Origin: Wocania ichthyoenteri Th78
GTDB lineage: Bacteria > Bacteroidota > Bacteroidia > Flavobacteriales > Flavobacteriaceae
DNA length: 64,000 bases
Assembly: GCF_000789235.1 (NCBI RefSeq)
Contig: NZ_KN525716.1
Span: 1,465,674-1,529,673, forward strand
Direction of reading: 5' to 3'
Part shown: one piece after another, positions 25,221 through 34,577 of the stretch
Numbering within the stretch: the first letter of the stretch is position 1
Layout: each line of letters starts with the position of its first letter
Program-made: the position numbers and the translations under genes
The notes under the pieces: generated by a model
Databases searched by the model: none
The model's input: only the letters and a program-made list of their open reading frames with translations
What the model was told of the DNA's origin: nothing

Positions 25221-26399
25221 ATGAAACCAGATTTATTTGAAGCTCCAGATTATTACAACCTTGATGAGCTACTTACAGACGAACACAAATTAGTACGCGA
25301 TGCTGCTAGAGAATGGGTAAAACGTGAAGTATCACCCATTATAGAAGAGTATGCTCAAAAAGCAGAATTCCCCACACAAATAGTAAACGGATTAGCAGAA
25401 ATTGGTGCTTTCGGCCCTTATATTCCAGAAGAATATGGTGGTGCTGGTTTAGATCAGATTTCTTATGGTTTGATTATGCAAGAAATAGAACGTGGCGATT
25501 CTGGAGTGAGAAGCACGGCTTCGGTACAGTCGTCTCTAGTAATGTACCCTATTTGGAAATATGGGAACGAAGAACAGCGTCAAAAATACTTACCTAAACT
25601 GGCAAGTGGCGAATGGATTGGATGTTTTGGATTAACCGAACCAGACCATGGAAGCAACCCTAGCGGCATGGTTACCAATTTTAAAGATATGGGCGACCAT
25701 TATCTTTTAAATGGTGCCAAAATGTGGATTAGTAATGCGCCTTTTGCACAGGTTGCTGTAGTTTGGGCTAAAAATGAAGAAGGACGTATTCACGGACTTA
25801 TTGTTGAGCGTGATATGGAAGGGTTTTCTACACCAGAAACCCATAATAAATGGTCACTTCGCGCTAGTTCAACTGGCGAGTTAATTTTCGATAATGTTAA
25901 AGTACCAAAAGAAAATTTATTACCCAACAAGTCTGGTTTAGGCGCACCACTAGGCTGCTTAGATTCTGCGCGTTACGGTATTGCTTGGGGCGCTATTGGA
26001 GCAGCGATGGATTGCTACGACACAGCTTTAAGATATAGTAAAGAACGTATGCAATTTGGGAAACCAATTGGTCAGTTTCAATTACAACAAAAAAAACTAG
26101 CTGAAATGATTACCGAAATCACCAAAGCTCAACTTTTAACGTGGAGACTTGGAGTTTTGCGTAACGATGGCAAAGCAACATCGGCACAAATATCGATGGC
26201 AAAACGTAACAATGTAGATATGGCAATAAATATTGCCCGTGAAGCCAGACAAATGCTTGGTGGCATGGGCATTACAGGCGAGTATTCTATTATGCGCCAT
26301 TCTATGAATTTAGAAAGTGTAATTACTTACGAAGGGACTCACGATATTCATTTATTAATAACTGGTTTAGACATCACAGGCCTTAACGCCTTTAAATAG
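25221..26399 (+). CDS. gcdH: Acyl-CoA dehydrogenase, glutaryl-CoA dehydrogenase type
   Basis: Protein of 392 residues with the full acyl-CoA dehydrogenase fold: FAD-binding CFGLTEPDHGSNP at about 135-147, WISNAPFAQVAVVW, and the catalytic base Glu371 in ITYEGTHDIH. The motif GVRSTASVQSSL places Arg97 and Ser98 at the glutarate-binding positions of glutaryl-CoA dehydrogenase, which converts glutaryl-CoA to crotonyl-CoA in lysine and tryptophan breakdown. Flavin electrons go to an electron-transfer flavoprotein. It is monocistronic, divergent from the cytochrome operon, and ends in a strong terminator. Confidence 0.88.
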   Translation: MKPDLFEAPDYYNLDELLTDEHKLVRDAAREWVKREVSPIIEEYAQKAEFPTQIVNGLAEIGAFGPYIPEEYGGAGLDQISYGLIMQEIERGDSGVRSTASVQSSLVMYPIWKYGNEEQRQKYLPKLASGEWIGCFGLTEPDHGSNPSGMVTNFKDMGDHYLLNGAKMWISNAPFAQVAVVWAKNEEGRIHGLIVERDMEGFSTPETHNKWSLRASSTGELIFDNVKVPKENLLPNKSGLGAPLGCLDSARYGIAWGAIGAAMDCYDTALRYSKERMQFGKPIGQFQLQQKKLAEMITEITKAQLLTWRLGVLRNDGKATSAQISMAKRNNVDMAINIAREARQMLGGMGITGEYSIMRHSMNLESVITYEGTHDIHLLITGLDITGLNAFK

Positions 26400-26459
26400 T
26401 AGCTAAGCCACATTTAGCAGCTCACTCTTACTGATGAATCTGTTTATTTAAATACTACA

Positions 26460-26489
26460 AATGCTTCTTTTTATTAAGAAGCATTTTTT
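26460..26489 (+). terminator. Terminator after gcdH
   Basis: AATGCTTCTT and AAGAAGCATT form a 10-bp stem with a 6-nt loop, followed by a T-run. Confidence 0.8.
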
Positions 26490-26515
26490 ATTGAATTTTG
26501 CTTACATTTACTTCT

Positions 26516-27415
26516 ATGTTTTCAGCTAAAAAAAGATTAGACAACGCTTATGCAACTGCTAAAATTGTTGATTTTGATGATGATAGCAAGTTTATCTTAT
26601 TTAGCGATTGCCACCGTGGCGACAATAGTTTTGCAGACGATTTTGCTAATAACAGAAATATCTATTTTCATGCATTAAAACATTATTATGCTGAAGGTTT
26701 TCAGTATTGTGAAATTGGTGATGGGGATGAACTTTGGGAAAACCTGTCGTTTGACTCTATATTAAATGCTCACAAAAACGTGTATATGCTTATGAAATTA
26801 TTTCATAAGGCCAATAGATTACATATGATTTGGGGAAACCACGATATGGTTTACAGAAACCCTGAGTATGTAAAAAAACATTTATCTACTTATTTTGATG
26901 CTAAAACAGGGGAAGATGTTGAACTTTTTAAAGATATAGAATACCACGAAGGGATTATTTTAAAGCACTGTTTAACAGAACAAGAGCTATTTTTAACCCA
27001 TGGACATCAAGCCGATTGGTGGAATTATTTATTTTGGAAATGGAGCAGGTTTATGGTTCGTGTACTTTGGAAACCCTTAAATGTTATGGGAATTGCAGAT
27101 CCTACAAGTCCTGCAAAAAACTATAAAGAACTTATTAAAGTAGAACGCCGTACTAAAAAATGGATAACCGAAAATAATAATTTAGTCACCATTGTTGGAC
27201 ATACACACAGACCACGTTTTCCTGAGCCTGGAGACATTGCTTTTTTTAACGATGGTAGCTGCGTACACCCAAGAAGTATTACCGGTATTGAGATTGAAAA
27301 TGGTGAAATATCATTAATTAAATGGCAAATAGCCACTAAAGAAGACGGCACACTTCTAATAGTAAGAGTAGTACTTGAAGGCCCTAAAAAATTAATAGAT
27401 TATAAAACGTCATAA
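26516..27415 (+). CDS. Calcineurin-like metallophosphoesterase
   Basis: Protein of 299 residues from the ATG at 26516 (a TTG 18 bp upstream is less likely). It carries all metal-binding blocks of the family: SDCHRGD, GDGDELW, WGNHD, THGHQADWW and VGHTHRPRF. Related enzymes cleave phosphodiesters or phosphomonoesters with two metal ions; a UDP-diacylglucosamine hydrolase-like activity is possible but not shown. No membrane segment is seen. The chitinase-like gene follows after 21 bp on the same strand, so the two may be cotranscribed. Confidence 0.87.
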   Translation: MFSAKKRLDNAYATAKIVDFDDDSKFILFSDCHRGDNSFADDFANNRNIYFHALKHYYAEGFQYCEIGDGDELWENLSFDSILNAHKNVYMLMKLFHKANRLHMIWGNHDMVYRNPEYVKKHLSTYFDAKTGEDVELFKDIEYHEGIILKHCLTEQELFLTHGHQADWWNYLFWKWSRFMVRVLWKPLNVMGIADPTSPAKNYKELIKVERRTKKWITENNNLVTIVGHTHRPRFPEPGDIAFFNDGSCVHPRSITGIEIENGEISLIKWQIATKEDGTLLIVRVVLEGPKKLIDYKTS

Positions 27416-27436
27416 CCAACTAATAAAATTAAAAAA

Positions 27437-28633
27437 ATGAACTATTTAAAAAATAATTTTTTACTGATTATAATTTTAGCATTTACCTTAAATAGTTTTA
27501 GCTGCCAACCCACTGATGAAAAAGAAAACACTATTGCAGTTATGGCTTATTATGTCCCCGAAAAAGATTATAAACCAGAAGCACTTCCTTTAAACCAACT
27601 CACACATATTATATTTTCTTTCACTAAAGTTATTGATAATGAAATGAAATTTAATAATGTAGAACATGGTAATAAACTAAAACAACTGGTAGAACAAAGA
27701 AAGAACTATCCAAATCTTAAATTTATGATTGCTTGTGGAGGCTGGGGTTCTAAAGGATTTTCGGACATGTCTTATTCGCCTAAAAACAGAAAGAGGTTTA
27801 TTGAAAGTGTAGTTAAATTTATTAAAGAATATGAATTGGATGGGTTGGATATAGATTGGGAATACCCTTGTATTCCAGCAGCTAATACTAAAGCTCAACC
27901 AGAAGACAAACAAAATTTCACCTTTTTAATGAAAGAACTTCGAGAAGCTTTAAACACTTTAGAAAGAAACCAAACACTAACCTTTGCCTCTGCTGGTTGG
28001 AAACCTTATTATAACAACATAGAACTTGATGAAGTCATGAAACATGTGGATTACATGAATATTATGACTTATGATCAGGTAAGTGGAAATGCAACATTCA
28101 CAGGTCATCATACACCATTAGGCTGGATTAAAACTGAGCATTTAAAAGATTCACTAGTCTCTGATTTTTACGAAGAAATGAAAATAAAGAGTGATAATCA
28201 AGGTGTTGAATATGAAGCAGGTTCAACTGAAATGATTGTTGATTATTGCATTTCTCAAGGTGTAAATCCTAAGCAAATTGTAATTGGTGCAGCTTTTTAT
28301 GGCAAAGCCTGGAAAGGAGTATCTTCAATTAATAATGGACTGTATCAAGCTAATAAAGGAGCGTTTGCTACCAGTGCTTACAGAGATATTAGAGAAAAAT
28401 ACGAAAGCGACAAAAATTACAAGAGACATTGGGATTCTATAGCTAAAGCGCCATATTTATTTAATGAAAGTGATAGTATTTTCGTTACTTTTGATGATAC
28501 CGTTTCAGTAAAACTTAAAACTGAATATGCTTTAAAAAATAAATTAGGAGGCATAATGTTTTGGCAACTTGGGCAAGACGTCAAAGAAAAAAACAGTCTC
28601 TTAAATGCCATCTATAAAGCAAGTAAAAATTAG
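27437..28633 (+). CDS. GH18 family chitinase-like lipoprotein
   Basis: Protein of 398 residues. A lipoprotein signal ends NSFSC23. The GH18 barrel shows SFTKVID, CGGWGSKGFSD and the catalytic DGLDIDWEYP with Asp138, Asp140 and the acid Glu142, plus MTYD and the final GGIMFWQLGQD. All residues for substrate-assisted hydrolysis of beta-1,4-GlcNAc linkages are present. Surface or periplasmic location suggests breakdown of chitin or a related polymer. The stop codon overlaps the stop of the convergent ferredoxin gene. Confidence 0.92.
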   Translation: MNYLKNNFLLIIILAFTLNSFSCQPTDEKENTIAVMAYYVPEKDYKPEALPLNQLTHIIFSFTKVIDNEMKFNNVEHGNKLKQLVEQRKNYPNLKFMIACGGWGSKGFSDMSYSPKNRKRFIESVVKFIKEYELDGLDIDWEYPCIPAANTKAQPEDKQNFTFLMKELREALNTLERNQTLTFASAGWKPYYNNIELDEVMKHVDYMNIMTYDQVSGNATFTGHHTPLGWIKTEHLKDSLVSDFYEEMKIKSDNQGVEYEAGSTEMIVDYCISQGVNPKQIVIGAAFYGKAWKGVSSINNGLYQANKGAFATSAYRDIREKYESDKNYKRHWDSIAKAPYLFNESDSIFVTFDDTVSVKLKTEYALKNKLGGIMFWQLGQDVKEKNSLLNAIYKASKN

Positions 28634-28959
28634 CTTTCTGGAGCTAATTCAACTTCTAACCCTTCCATTTCTGGTGTCATCTGTATTTGACAACCTAAGC
28701 GGCTGTTATCTTTAACATCAAAAGCTTCAGACAACATCGCCTCTTCGTCATCACTCATCTCTGGCAATTCAGTATCGCTTAACACATAACATTGGCATGA
28801 AGCACACATAGCCATTCCGCCACAAACACCAATGGTGCCTTCTGGTGCAATTTCATAAGATCTAACTACTTCCATTAGATTCATAGCCATATCCGTCGGT
28901 GCAACAACCTCATGTGTAACACCTTCTCTATCTGTGATTTTTATGTTAATATCTTCCAT
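28630..28959 (-). CDS. 2Fe-2S ferredoxin (adrenodoxin type)
   Basis: Protein of 109 residues with cluster ligands Cys46, Cys52, Cys55 and Cys90 (C-x5-C-x2-C...C), the pattern of adrenodoxin/Isc-type ferredoxins, and an acidic region EMSDDEEAML that usually contacts partners. It carries single electrons, probably for Fe-S assembly or a monooxygenase. It lies just downstream of the NifU and Mrp genes on the same strand, which fits iron-sulfur cluster work. It ends convergent with the chitinase gene, with overlapping stop codons. Confidence 0.93.
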   Translation of the reverse strand: MEDINIKITDREGVTHEVVAPTDMAMNLMEVVRSYEIAPEGTIGVCGGMAMCASCQCYVLSDTELPEMSDDEEAMLSEAFDVKDNSRLGCQIQMTPEMEGLEVELAPES

Positions 28960-29078
28960 TATTCAATTTTGTGCTTATGCTAAAAAAAGGTATACTATAA
29001 TTTTGCAGCAAAAATAAGCTTTCTGAATTATTTAGAAATAAGTTTATTATTATTTTGGTAGGAATTAAAAAAGAAAGA

Positions 29079-29324
29079 TTACGCTTCAATATTAATAACT
29101 TGCTCAATTTGAGGCGCATATTTTTTAATAGTCATTTCTACACCAGATCTTAGTGTCATTTGATTAACACTACACCCTACGCAAGCACCTTGTAATTGAA
29201 CTTTTACCAAGGTATCATCCTCTTCTATAGATAACAATGAAATATCGCCACCATCACTTTGTAAAAACGGACGGATTTCATCCAGTGCTTTTTCTACGTT
29301 TAATTTAAGTTCTTCTGATGTCAT
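29079..29324 (-). CDS. NifU C-terminal domain Fe-S scaffold protein
   Basis: Protein of 81 residues consisting only of the NifU/Nfu domain. DGGDISLL is followed by the cluster-binding CVGC (Cys48 and Cys51). Such proteins carry a 4Fe-4S cluster between subunits of a dimer and hand it to target enzymes. The start lies 3 bp from the stop of the Mrp-type gene upstream, so the two form an operon for Fe-S delivery. Confidence 0.94.
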   Translation of the reverse strand: MTSEELKLNVEKALDEIRPFLQSDGGDISLLSIEEDDTLVKVQLQGACVGCSVNQMTLRSGVEMTIKKYAPQIEQVINIEA

Positions 29325-29327
29325 AAA

Positions 29328-30473
29328 CTATTTTTTAACTGCTGAACACCCAGCCATTGTTGTAATTTTTATAGCTTCGGTTGGTGGTAAATCGTCATTT
29401 CTTCTAACTACTTCTTGCACTACATTTTGAGTTAATTTCTCAAAAGCTTGCTCTAAAGGTGTAGCTGTTTGTAAAGCTGCTGGACGACCAGCATCTCCTG
29501 CTTCCCTTATACTTTGTACTAAAGGCAATTCACCTAAAAACGGAACTTTTAAATCTTCTGCTAAATTTTTAGCCCCTTCTTTTCCAAAGATAAAATACTT
29601 ATTATCTGGCAATTCTGCAGGTGTAAAGTAAGCCATATTTTCAATGATTCCTAAAACAGGTACATTTATACTGTCTTGTTGAAACATAGCTACTCCTTTT
29701 TTAGCATCAGCTAAAGCCACATTCTGAGGTGTGCTAACAATAACCGCTCCAGTAATAGGAAGCGATTGCATGATACTCAGATGAATATCGCCAGTTCCTG
29801 GTGGCAAATCAATTAACATAAAATCGAGTTCTCCCCAATGGGCATCAAAAATCATTTGATTTAATGCTTTAGCTGCCATTGGACCACGCCAAACTACGGC
29901 TTGATCTGGTTTAGTAAAAAATCCAATAGATAATACTTTAACACCATAATTCTCTACAGGCTTCATTTTAGATTTTCCATCAATGTTTACTGCTAAAGGT
30001 CTTTCATTTTCAACATCAAACATAATAGGAATTGATGGCCCATAAATATCGGCATCTAAAACACCCACTTTAAAGCCCATTTTAGCTAAAGTAACCGCTA
30101 AATTTGCCGTAACCGTAGACTTACCAACGCCTCCTTTACCTGAAGCAATAGCTATAATGTTTCTTAAACCAGGAACCGCAGCGCCTTTTATAACATTAGC
30201 TTTTGGTTTTACAGGTGCATCAACTTTTACGTTTATTGTAATTTTAGCTTTTTCGTAAACTTGCTCGTGGATGGTTTTAAGTATATCAACCTCTACACGT
30301 TTTTTTGCTTGTAAACTTGGATTTGTAATAGTAATATCCACTATTACTTCATCACCAAAAGTGATAACATTTTTTACGGCTTTACTCTCAACCATATTCA
30401 TCCCTTCACCAGGAACAGTAATAGATTCGAGTGCTTTTAATATATCTTGTTTGCTTAATTTCACTTTATTCAA
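29328..30473 (-). CDS. mrp: Mrp/ApbC-type Fe-S cluster carrier ATPase
   Basis: Protein of 381 residues. An N-terminal MIP18/DUF59 domain (about 1-85) is followed by a deviant-Walker P-loop ATPase with GKGGVGKST at 112-120, DADIYGPSIP, and DLPPGTGDIHL. Family members bind and transfer 4Fe-4S clusters. No CxxC pair is seen in the C-terminal part, only AGCSAVKK at the very end. It is first in the operon with the NifU gene. Confidence 0.94.
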   Translation of the reverse strand: MNKVKLSKQDILKALESITVPGEGMNMVESKAVKNVITFGDEVIVDITITNPSLQAKKRVEVDILKTIHEQVYEKAKITINVKVDAPVKPKANVIKGAAVPGLRNIIAIASGKGGVGKSTVTANLAVTLAKMGFKVGVLDADIYGPSIPIMFDVENERPLAVNIDGKSKMKPVENYGVKVLSIGFFTKPDQAVVWRGPMAAKALNQMIFDAHWGELDFMLIDLPPGTGDIHLSIMQSLPITGAVIVSTPQNVALADAKKGVAMFQQDSINVPVLGIIENMAYFTPAELPDNKYFIFGKEGAKNLAEDLKVPFLGELPLVQSIREAGDAGRPAALQTATPLEQAFEKLTQNVVQEVVRRNDDLPPTEAIKITTMAGCSAVKK

Positions 30474-30619
30474 TTTAGATTTATTCTAAAGTACAAATAT
30501 ACAGTGAATTGTTTAGAATTTAAAGTCCTTTTATTGAAATGATTTATATAGTAATTAGGTTTATTTATGTGAAATAAAGACTTGAAATTATTTGTAAACT
30601 TATAGAAATTAGGGAATAA

Positions 30620-30949
30620 TTACAATTCCTTTGAAGGATCCCAAAACACCCTTTCAAGGTTTTTAATTTGGTTTTCAACAACCTCAACACCTTCGCTTTC
30701 TAAAAGTTGTTGCATTAAATTAGTACCATCAAAATAATGCTTCCCAGTTAACAAGCCTTTTCGGTTTACAACACGATGCGCCGGCACGTCTTTACTCCCA
30801 GACCCGTTCATGGCATAACCAACCATTCGCGCACTTTTGGCAGCACCTAAATAGGTTGCAATAGCCCCATAACTTGTTACTTTTCCGTAAGGAATTAATC
30901 GAGCCACTTGGTAAACTTTATCAAAGAAATTTAAAGTTTCAGTTTTCAT
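30620..30949 (-). CDS. Alkyltransferase-like (ATL) DNA-binding protein
   Basis: Protein of 109 residues matching the DNA-binding half of O6-alkylguanine methyltransferases (IPYGKVTSYGAIATYLG, ARMVGYAMNGSG). The reactive PCHR motif is PAHR, with Ala57 in place of the acceptor cysteine, so it cannot transfer alkyl groups. ATL proteins flag O6-alkylguanine for nucleotide excision repair. It starts 1 bp after the LysE-type gene stop and is probably cotranscribed with it. Confidence 0.9.
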   Translation of the reverse strand: MKTETLNFFDKVYQVARLIPYGKVTSYGAIATYLGAAKSARMVGYAMNGSGSKDVPAHRVVNRKGLLTGKHYFDGTNLMQQLLESEGVEVVENQIKNLERVFWDPSKEL

Positions 30950-30950
30950 A

Positions 30951-31580
30951 CTATAACTCTTTAATAATATTTATTAGTGTAACTATAGAAATAATGCCTG
31001 TAATACCACCAATAATACGGTTCATGTTTTTTTGTGATGTAAACGACTTTTCTTTTATTCTATCAAAAAAGAAAATATACATATATAACATAACAAATGT
31101 CCCTGTGGCTGCTCCTGCAACGTACGACACAATACTTGTTTGATCAAATTTCAACCATCCAAACGATGCCAAGGTAATTGTCATATAAGCTTGATATGGT
31201 ATAGGAAAAACATTTATTGCAGACAAAAATATGCCATGAAAAAAGCGACTATGCTTACTTCTCATTTTTGGTGTTGCTTGTTTTGTTGGTTGATTTTTAG
31301 CAACAAATAAAAAATAAACGGTTATTAAAACAAAAATAACAAATGCTACTCGCTGGAGTATGTCTATAACTTCTGGATGATTACTTAAATATCTTGCAAA
31401 GATAGCGGCAATATAAGTTTGAGCAATTACAATAACACAAACCCCAATAGAAAACACAATACCTCTTGAATGTCCTTCTTTCAAGCTTATTTTAGCGGCC
31501 GTCATGTTTAACAACCCTGGAGGAATAACACCAACTAAAGCTATAAATAATCCTAAAAAAAAGATAAAAGTAATATCCAC
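30951..31580 (-). CDS. LysE-family amino-acid exporter
   Basis: Protein of 209 residues with six likely membrane helices and the LysE/RhtB signature near the N-terminus (GVIPPGLLNMTAAKISLKEGHSRGIVFSIG). Family members export amino acids or related small molecules. The substrate cannot be inferred. Its start codon overlaps the end of the broken trmB gene by one base, and the ATL gene follows 1 bp after its stop, so the three were probably one transcription unit. Confidence 0.87.
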   Translation of the reverse strand: MDITFIFFLGLFIALVGVIPPGLLNMTAAKISLKEGHSRGIVFSIGVCVIVIAQTYIAAIFARYLSNHPEVIDILQRVAFVIFVLITVYFLFVAKNQPTKQATPKMRSKHSRFFHGIFLSAINVFPIPYQAYMTITLASFGWLKFDQTSIVSYVAGAATGTFVMLYMYIFFFDRIKEKSFTSQKNMNRIIGGITGIISIVTLINIIKEL

Positions 31581-32256
31581 TAACCGTTAATTTTAAACCT
31601 AATATACGTAATTGGTTTGTTTTGCTCTAAATATTGTGATTCGTAAAAGGTTTGAATACTTGTAACTTCTTCTGGACTGCCTTCTTGTTTATACACATTA
31701 TGGTTAGCGTAAAGCACTTCGTGTCCAGCGCCATGCAGTAACCCAAGTGTATATCCGTGCATAAACTCACTATCAGTTTTAAGGTTCACAACGCCTTCTG
31801 GTTTTAAAATTTTATGTATCGTTTTAAAAATTCAGCGTTCGTCATGCGGTGTTTGGTACGTTTGTATTTTATTTGGGGATCGGGAAAGGTTATCCAAATT
31901 TCGTCCACTTCATTTTCAGCAAAAGCATGATCTATCAACTCGATTTGAGTTCGAAGAAAGGCAACATTATTTATATTTTCTTCTATAGCGGTTTTAGCAC
32001 CTCTCCAAAAACGCGCACCTTTTATATCGATGCCTATAAAATTTTTGTTGAGATATTTTTGGGCTAATGCAACGCTATATTCTCCTTTACCACAACCTAA
32101 CTCTAAAACTAATGGGTTATCATTTTTAAAAACCGCTGTTCTCCAATTGCCCTTTAAATTGAAATTTGAACTAACTAATTCATCTCTTGTTGGCTGAAAT
32201 ACATTAGCAAAAGCTTCGTTTTCTTTAAATCTTCTAAGTTTATTTTTGCTTCCCAC
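31580..32256 (-). pseudogene. trmB: tRNA (guanine-N7)-methyltransferase, frameshifted
   Basis: Two adjacent frames together make one TrmB protein. The first (32256-31804, 150 residues) has the SAM-binding LELGCGKGEYSV and TFPDPQIKYK, and ends FLKRYIKF. The second (to 31580) continues LKPEGVVNLKTDSEFMHGYTLGLL to the normal C-terminus. The break is at about 31810-31825, where the minus strand reads ATAAAATTTTAAAACC; one more A after the four A restores Ile-Lys-Ile-Leu-Lys-Pro. The two parts add up to the usual length of about 224. It is a true pseudogene, a recent mutation or a sequence error. The site is not a canonical slippery heptamer. Confidence 0.88.
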
Positions 32257-32498
32257 AGATTTTTACTTGTTTTTTAAATATTTGGTAAAATTAAGGAAAT
32301 ATACGAGAGTGTTTATATGCTTATCTTTGAATTTACTGAAAATGGTGTTAAAGATTTATGCTGTATCTTTTTTTATTCCTTTCATAATATTTGAATTAAA
32401 ATAAAAAAGTTGTAGCAAAACCCACTCACTTACTCTAAATGATTTGTGCTGAGTGATACCAAAGCAAAGTAACGAGATATGGAACGACATATTGAAAA

Positions 32499-33554
32499 AT
32501 GAAAAAACGAATTTTAATAGCTCCTTTAAACTGGGGATTAGGACATGCTACAAGATGTATCCCTATTATTAACGCATTATTAGCTTACGATTTCGAACCC
32601 ATAATTGCGAGCGATGGGGTTGCTTTAAAACTATTACAAAAGGAATTCCCAAAACTTTCTTCGATTGAACTGCCTGCCTATAACATAACTTATGCAAAAA
32701 AAGGAAAGCATTTTAAATTAAAATTACTAAAAGATTCCCCTAAGCTATTAAAGGCTATCAAAGCGGAGAAGAAAGCCGTAAAGGATATTATTGAAACATA
32801 TAATATTTCTGGAATTATTTCTGATAATCGATTAGGTATTTATAGTAAAAAAGTGCCTTCAGTTTTTATAACACACCAATTACATGTTTTAAGCGGAAAC
32901 ACGACTTGGTTAAGCACAAAAATCCATCAAAAATTTATTAAGAAATTTAGTGTTTGTTGGGTTCCAGATATGAAAAACGAGCCCAATTTAAGCGGGAAAT
33001 TAGGGCATCTTGATAATTTTGACTTAGCTACTAAATATTTAGGTCCTTTAAGCAGATTTGAAAAGAAAAATATAAAGATTGTAAATGATATTATGGTTTT
33101 ACTTTCGGGTCCTGAGCCACAACGTACTTTACTTGAAGAAAAGTTATTATTAGAATTTAAAAACTACCCTAATAAGATTGTTTTTGTAAAAGGAATTATG
33201 GAAGAAGAACAAACTATACAGATTATAAAAAACATAACTGTTTATAATTTTATGACTTCTGATTTACTCGAAAAAACGATAAATGAAAGCGCAATGATTA
33301 TTTCTAGATCTGGCTACACTACTATTTTGGATTTGGCAAAACTTAATAAAAAAGCTTTTTTTATACCTACGCCTGGGCAATTTGAACAAGAATATTTAGC
33401 AAAACGATTAACCGAATTAAATCTTGTACCTAGTTGTAATCAAGATGAATTTACATTACATAAACTTAAAAAGTTAAATGCTTTTATTGGGTTGAAATCT
33501 TTTGATTTTAAAGCTAATTTTAAAGATTTATTTAGCCTTTTCGAGCGTAAATGA
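32499..33554 (+). CDS. MurG-like (GT-B fold) glycosyltransferase
   Basis: Protein of 351 residues with the glycine-rich acceptor loop APLNWGLGHATRC at about 8-20 and the nucleotide-sugar region SRSGYTTILDLAKLNKKAFFIPTPGQFEQEYLA near 270-302, as in GT28-type enzymes. The gene end overlaps the convergent histidine kinase gene by 27 bp. The donor and acceptor are unknown; it may act on a lipid-linked or cell-surface glycan. It has no membrane segment and probably works at the inner face of the membrane. Confidence 0.82.
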   Translation: MKKRILIAPLNWGLGHATRCIPIINALLAYDFEPIIASDGVALKLLQKEFPKLSSIELPAYNITYAKKGKHFKLKLLKDSPKLLKAIKAEKKAVKDIIETYNISGIISDNRLGIYSKKVPSVFITHQLHVLSGNTTWLSTKIHQKFIKKFSVCWVPDMKNEPNLSGKLGHLDNFDLATKYLGPLSRFEKKNIKIVNDIMVLLSGPEPQRTLLEEKLLLEFKNYPNKIVFVKGIMEEEQTIQIIKNITVYNFMTSDLLEKTINESAMIISRSGYTTILDLAKLNKKAFFIPTPGQFEQEYLAKRLTELNLVPSCNQDEFTLHKLKKLNAFIGLKSFDFKANFKDLFSLFERK

Positions 33555-34565
33555 GAACTCACTACCTACACCAAATTCGCTTTCTACATATATTTTTTCG
33601 TCGTGAGCTTCAATAATATGTTTTACAATAGACAAGCCTAAGCCAGAGCCTCCAACTTTTCTGTTTCCTGTTTTATCAACTCTAAAAAAGCGTTCAAATA
33701 AGCGTGGTAAATGCCTTTTTTCAATGCCTTCTCCATTATCTGTTACTCTAACAATAACCTTATTTTTTATTAAATTTTCGATACTAATCTCTGTTGTTCC
33801 TTTTTCCCTCCCATATTTTATTGAGTTTACAAAAAGGTTTGCTAACACTTGCTGTATTCGCTCTTTATCGGCATTAACCAAAATGGGGGTTCTATAATCA
33901 GTATCAAAAGTTAGGGTTATGTTTTTTTTATGTGCCCGCATTTCGAACATATCGAACACGTTATTTACCAATTCTACAATATCGAACACTTCAATATTCA
34001 GGCTTAAATCACCAATTTCTAGCTTGGTAATCATATCCAAATCTTTTACAATATAACTGAGTCTTTCAACACCTTTATTAGCTCTCTCAAGATATTTTTT
34101 CCTTATATTTTTATCATCTATAGCCCCATCTAGAAGAGTTAAAATATAACCCTGAACAGTAAACAACGGTGTTTTCAATTCGTGAGATATGTTGCCTAAA
34201 AATTCTTTACGATATTTTTCTCGAACCTTAAGCGTTTCTATTTCTAATTTTTTATCACGGGCAAATCTATCAATCTCTTTAGTTAGTGTTCCCATATCGG
34301 TTGTAATAGAACCTCTGGTTAAACTAGCTGATTCTAAAAGTGTTAAATCGTCGTATATTTTTTTAACACGTTTATAAATGAATTTTTCAGCTCTTAACTG
34401 AATAACTATAAATGAGAAGAGATAACAAGCTAATGCAAATAAAAAAACTAACAACCAATTAATTGAATAAAATGCATATAAAAAAACACTCATTAAGAGC
34501 GTTATAAAAAGTGTTATATACAGCGATGTTTTAATCGCAAAACGATATGTTCTTTTTAATTTCAA
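33528..34565 (-). CDS. PhoR-like sensor histidine kinase
   Basis: Protein of 345 residues with two membrane helices (about 12-33 and 37-57) and almost no periplasmic loop, a HisKA dimerisation domain with His128 in NISHELKTP, and an ATPase domain (NLFVNSIKYG, VTDNGEGIEKRHLPRLFERFFRVD, GGSGLGLSIVKH). The short loop suggests sensing through the membrane or a partner protein. It follows its response regulator gene by 12 bp. The 3' end overlaps the glycosyltransferase gene on the other strand. Confidence 0.94.
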   Translation of the reverse strand: MKLKRTYRFAIKTSLYITLFITLLMSVFLYAFYSINWLLVFLFALACYLFSFIVIQLRAEKFIYKRVKKIYDDLTLLESASLTRGSITTDMGTLTKEIDRFARDKKLEIETLKVREKYRKEFLGNISHELKTPLFTVQGYILTLLDGAIDDKNIRKKYLERANKGVERLSYIVKDLDMITKLEIGDLSLNIEVFDIVELVNNVFDMFEMRAHKKNITLTFDTDYRTPILVNADKERIQQVLANLFVNSIKYGREKGTTEISIENLIKNKVIVRVTDNGEGIEKRHLPRLFERFFRVDKTGNRKVGGSGLGLSIVKHIIEAHDEKIYVESEFGVGSEFSFTLEKAK

Positions 34566-34577
34566 ATATTTAAAATA

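Noticed and set aside
31804-31830. Programmed -1 frameshift in trmB
   Set aside because: The site A-AAA-TTT is not a canonical X-XXY-YYZ heptamer since the second codon would mispair after slipping, and TrmB is not known for frameshifting. A plain indel is simpler.
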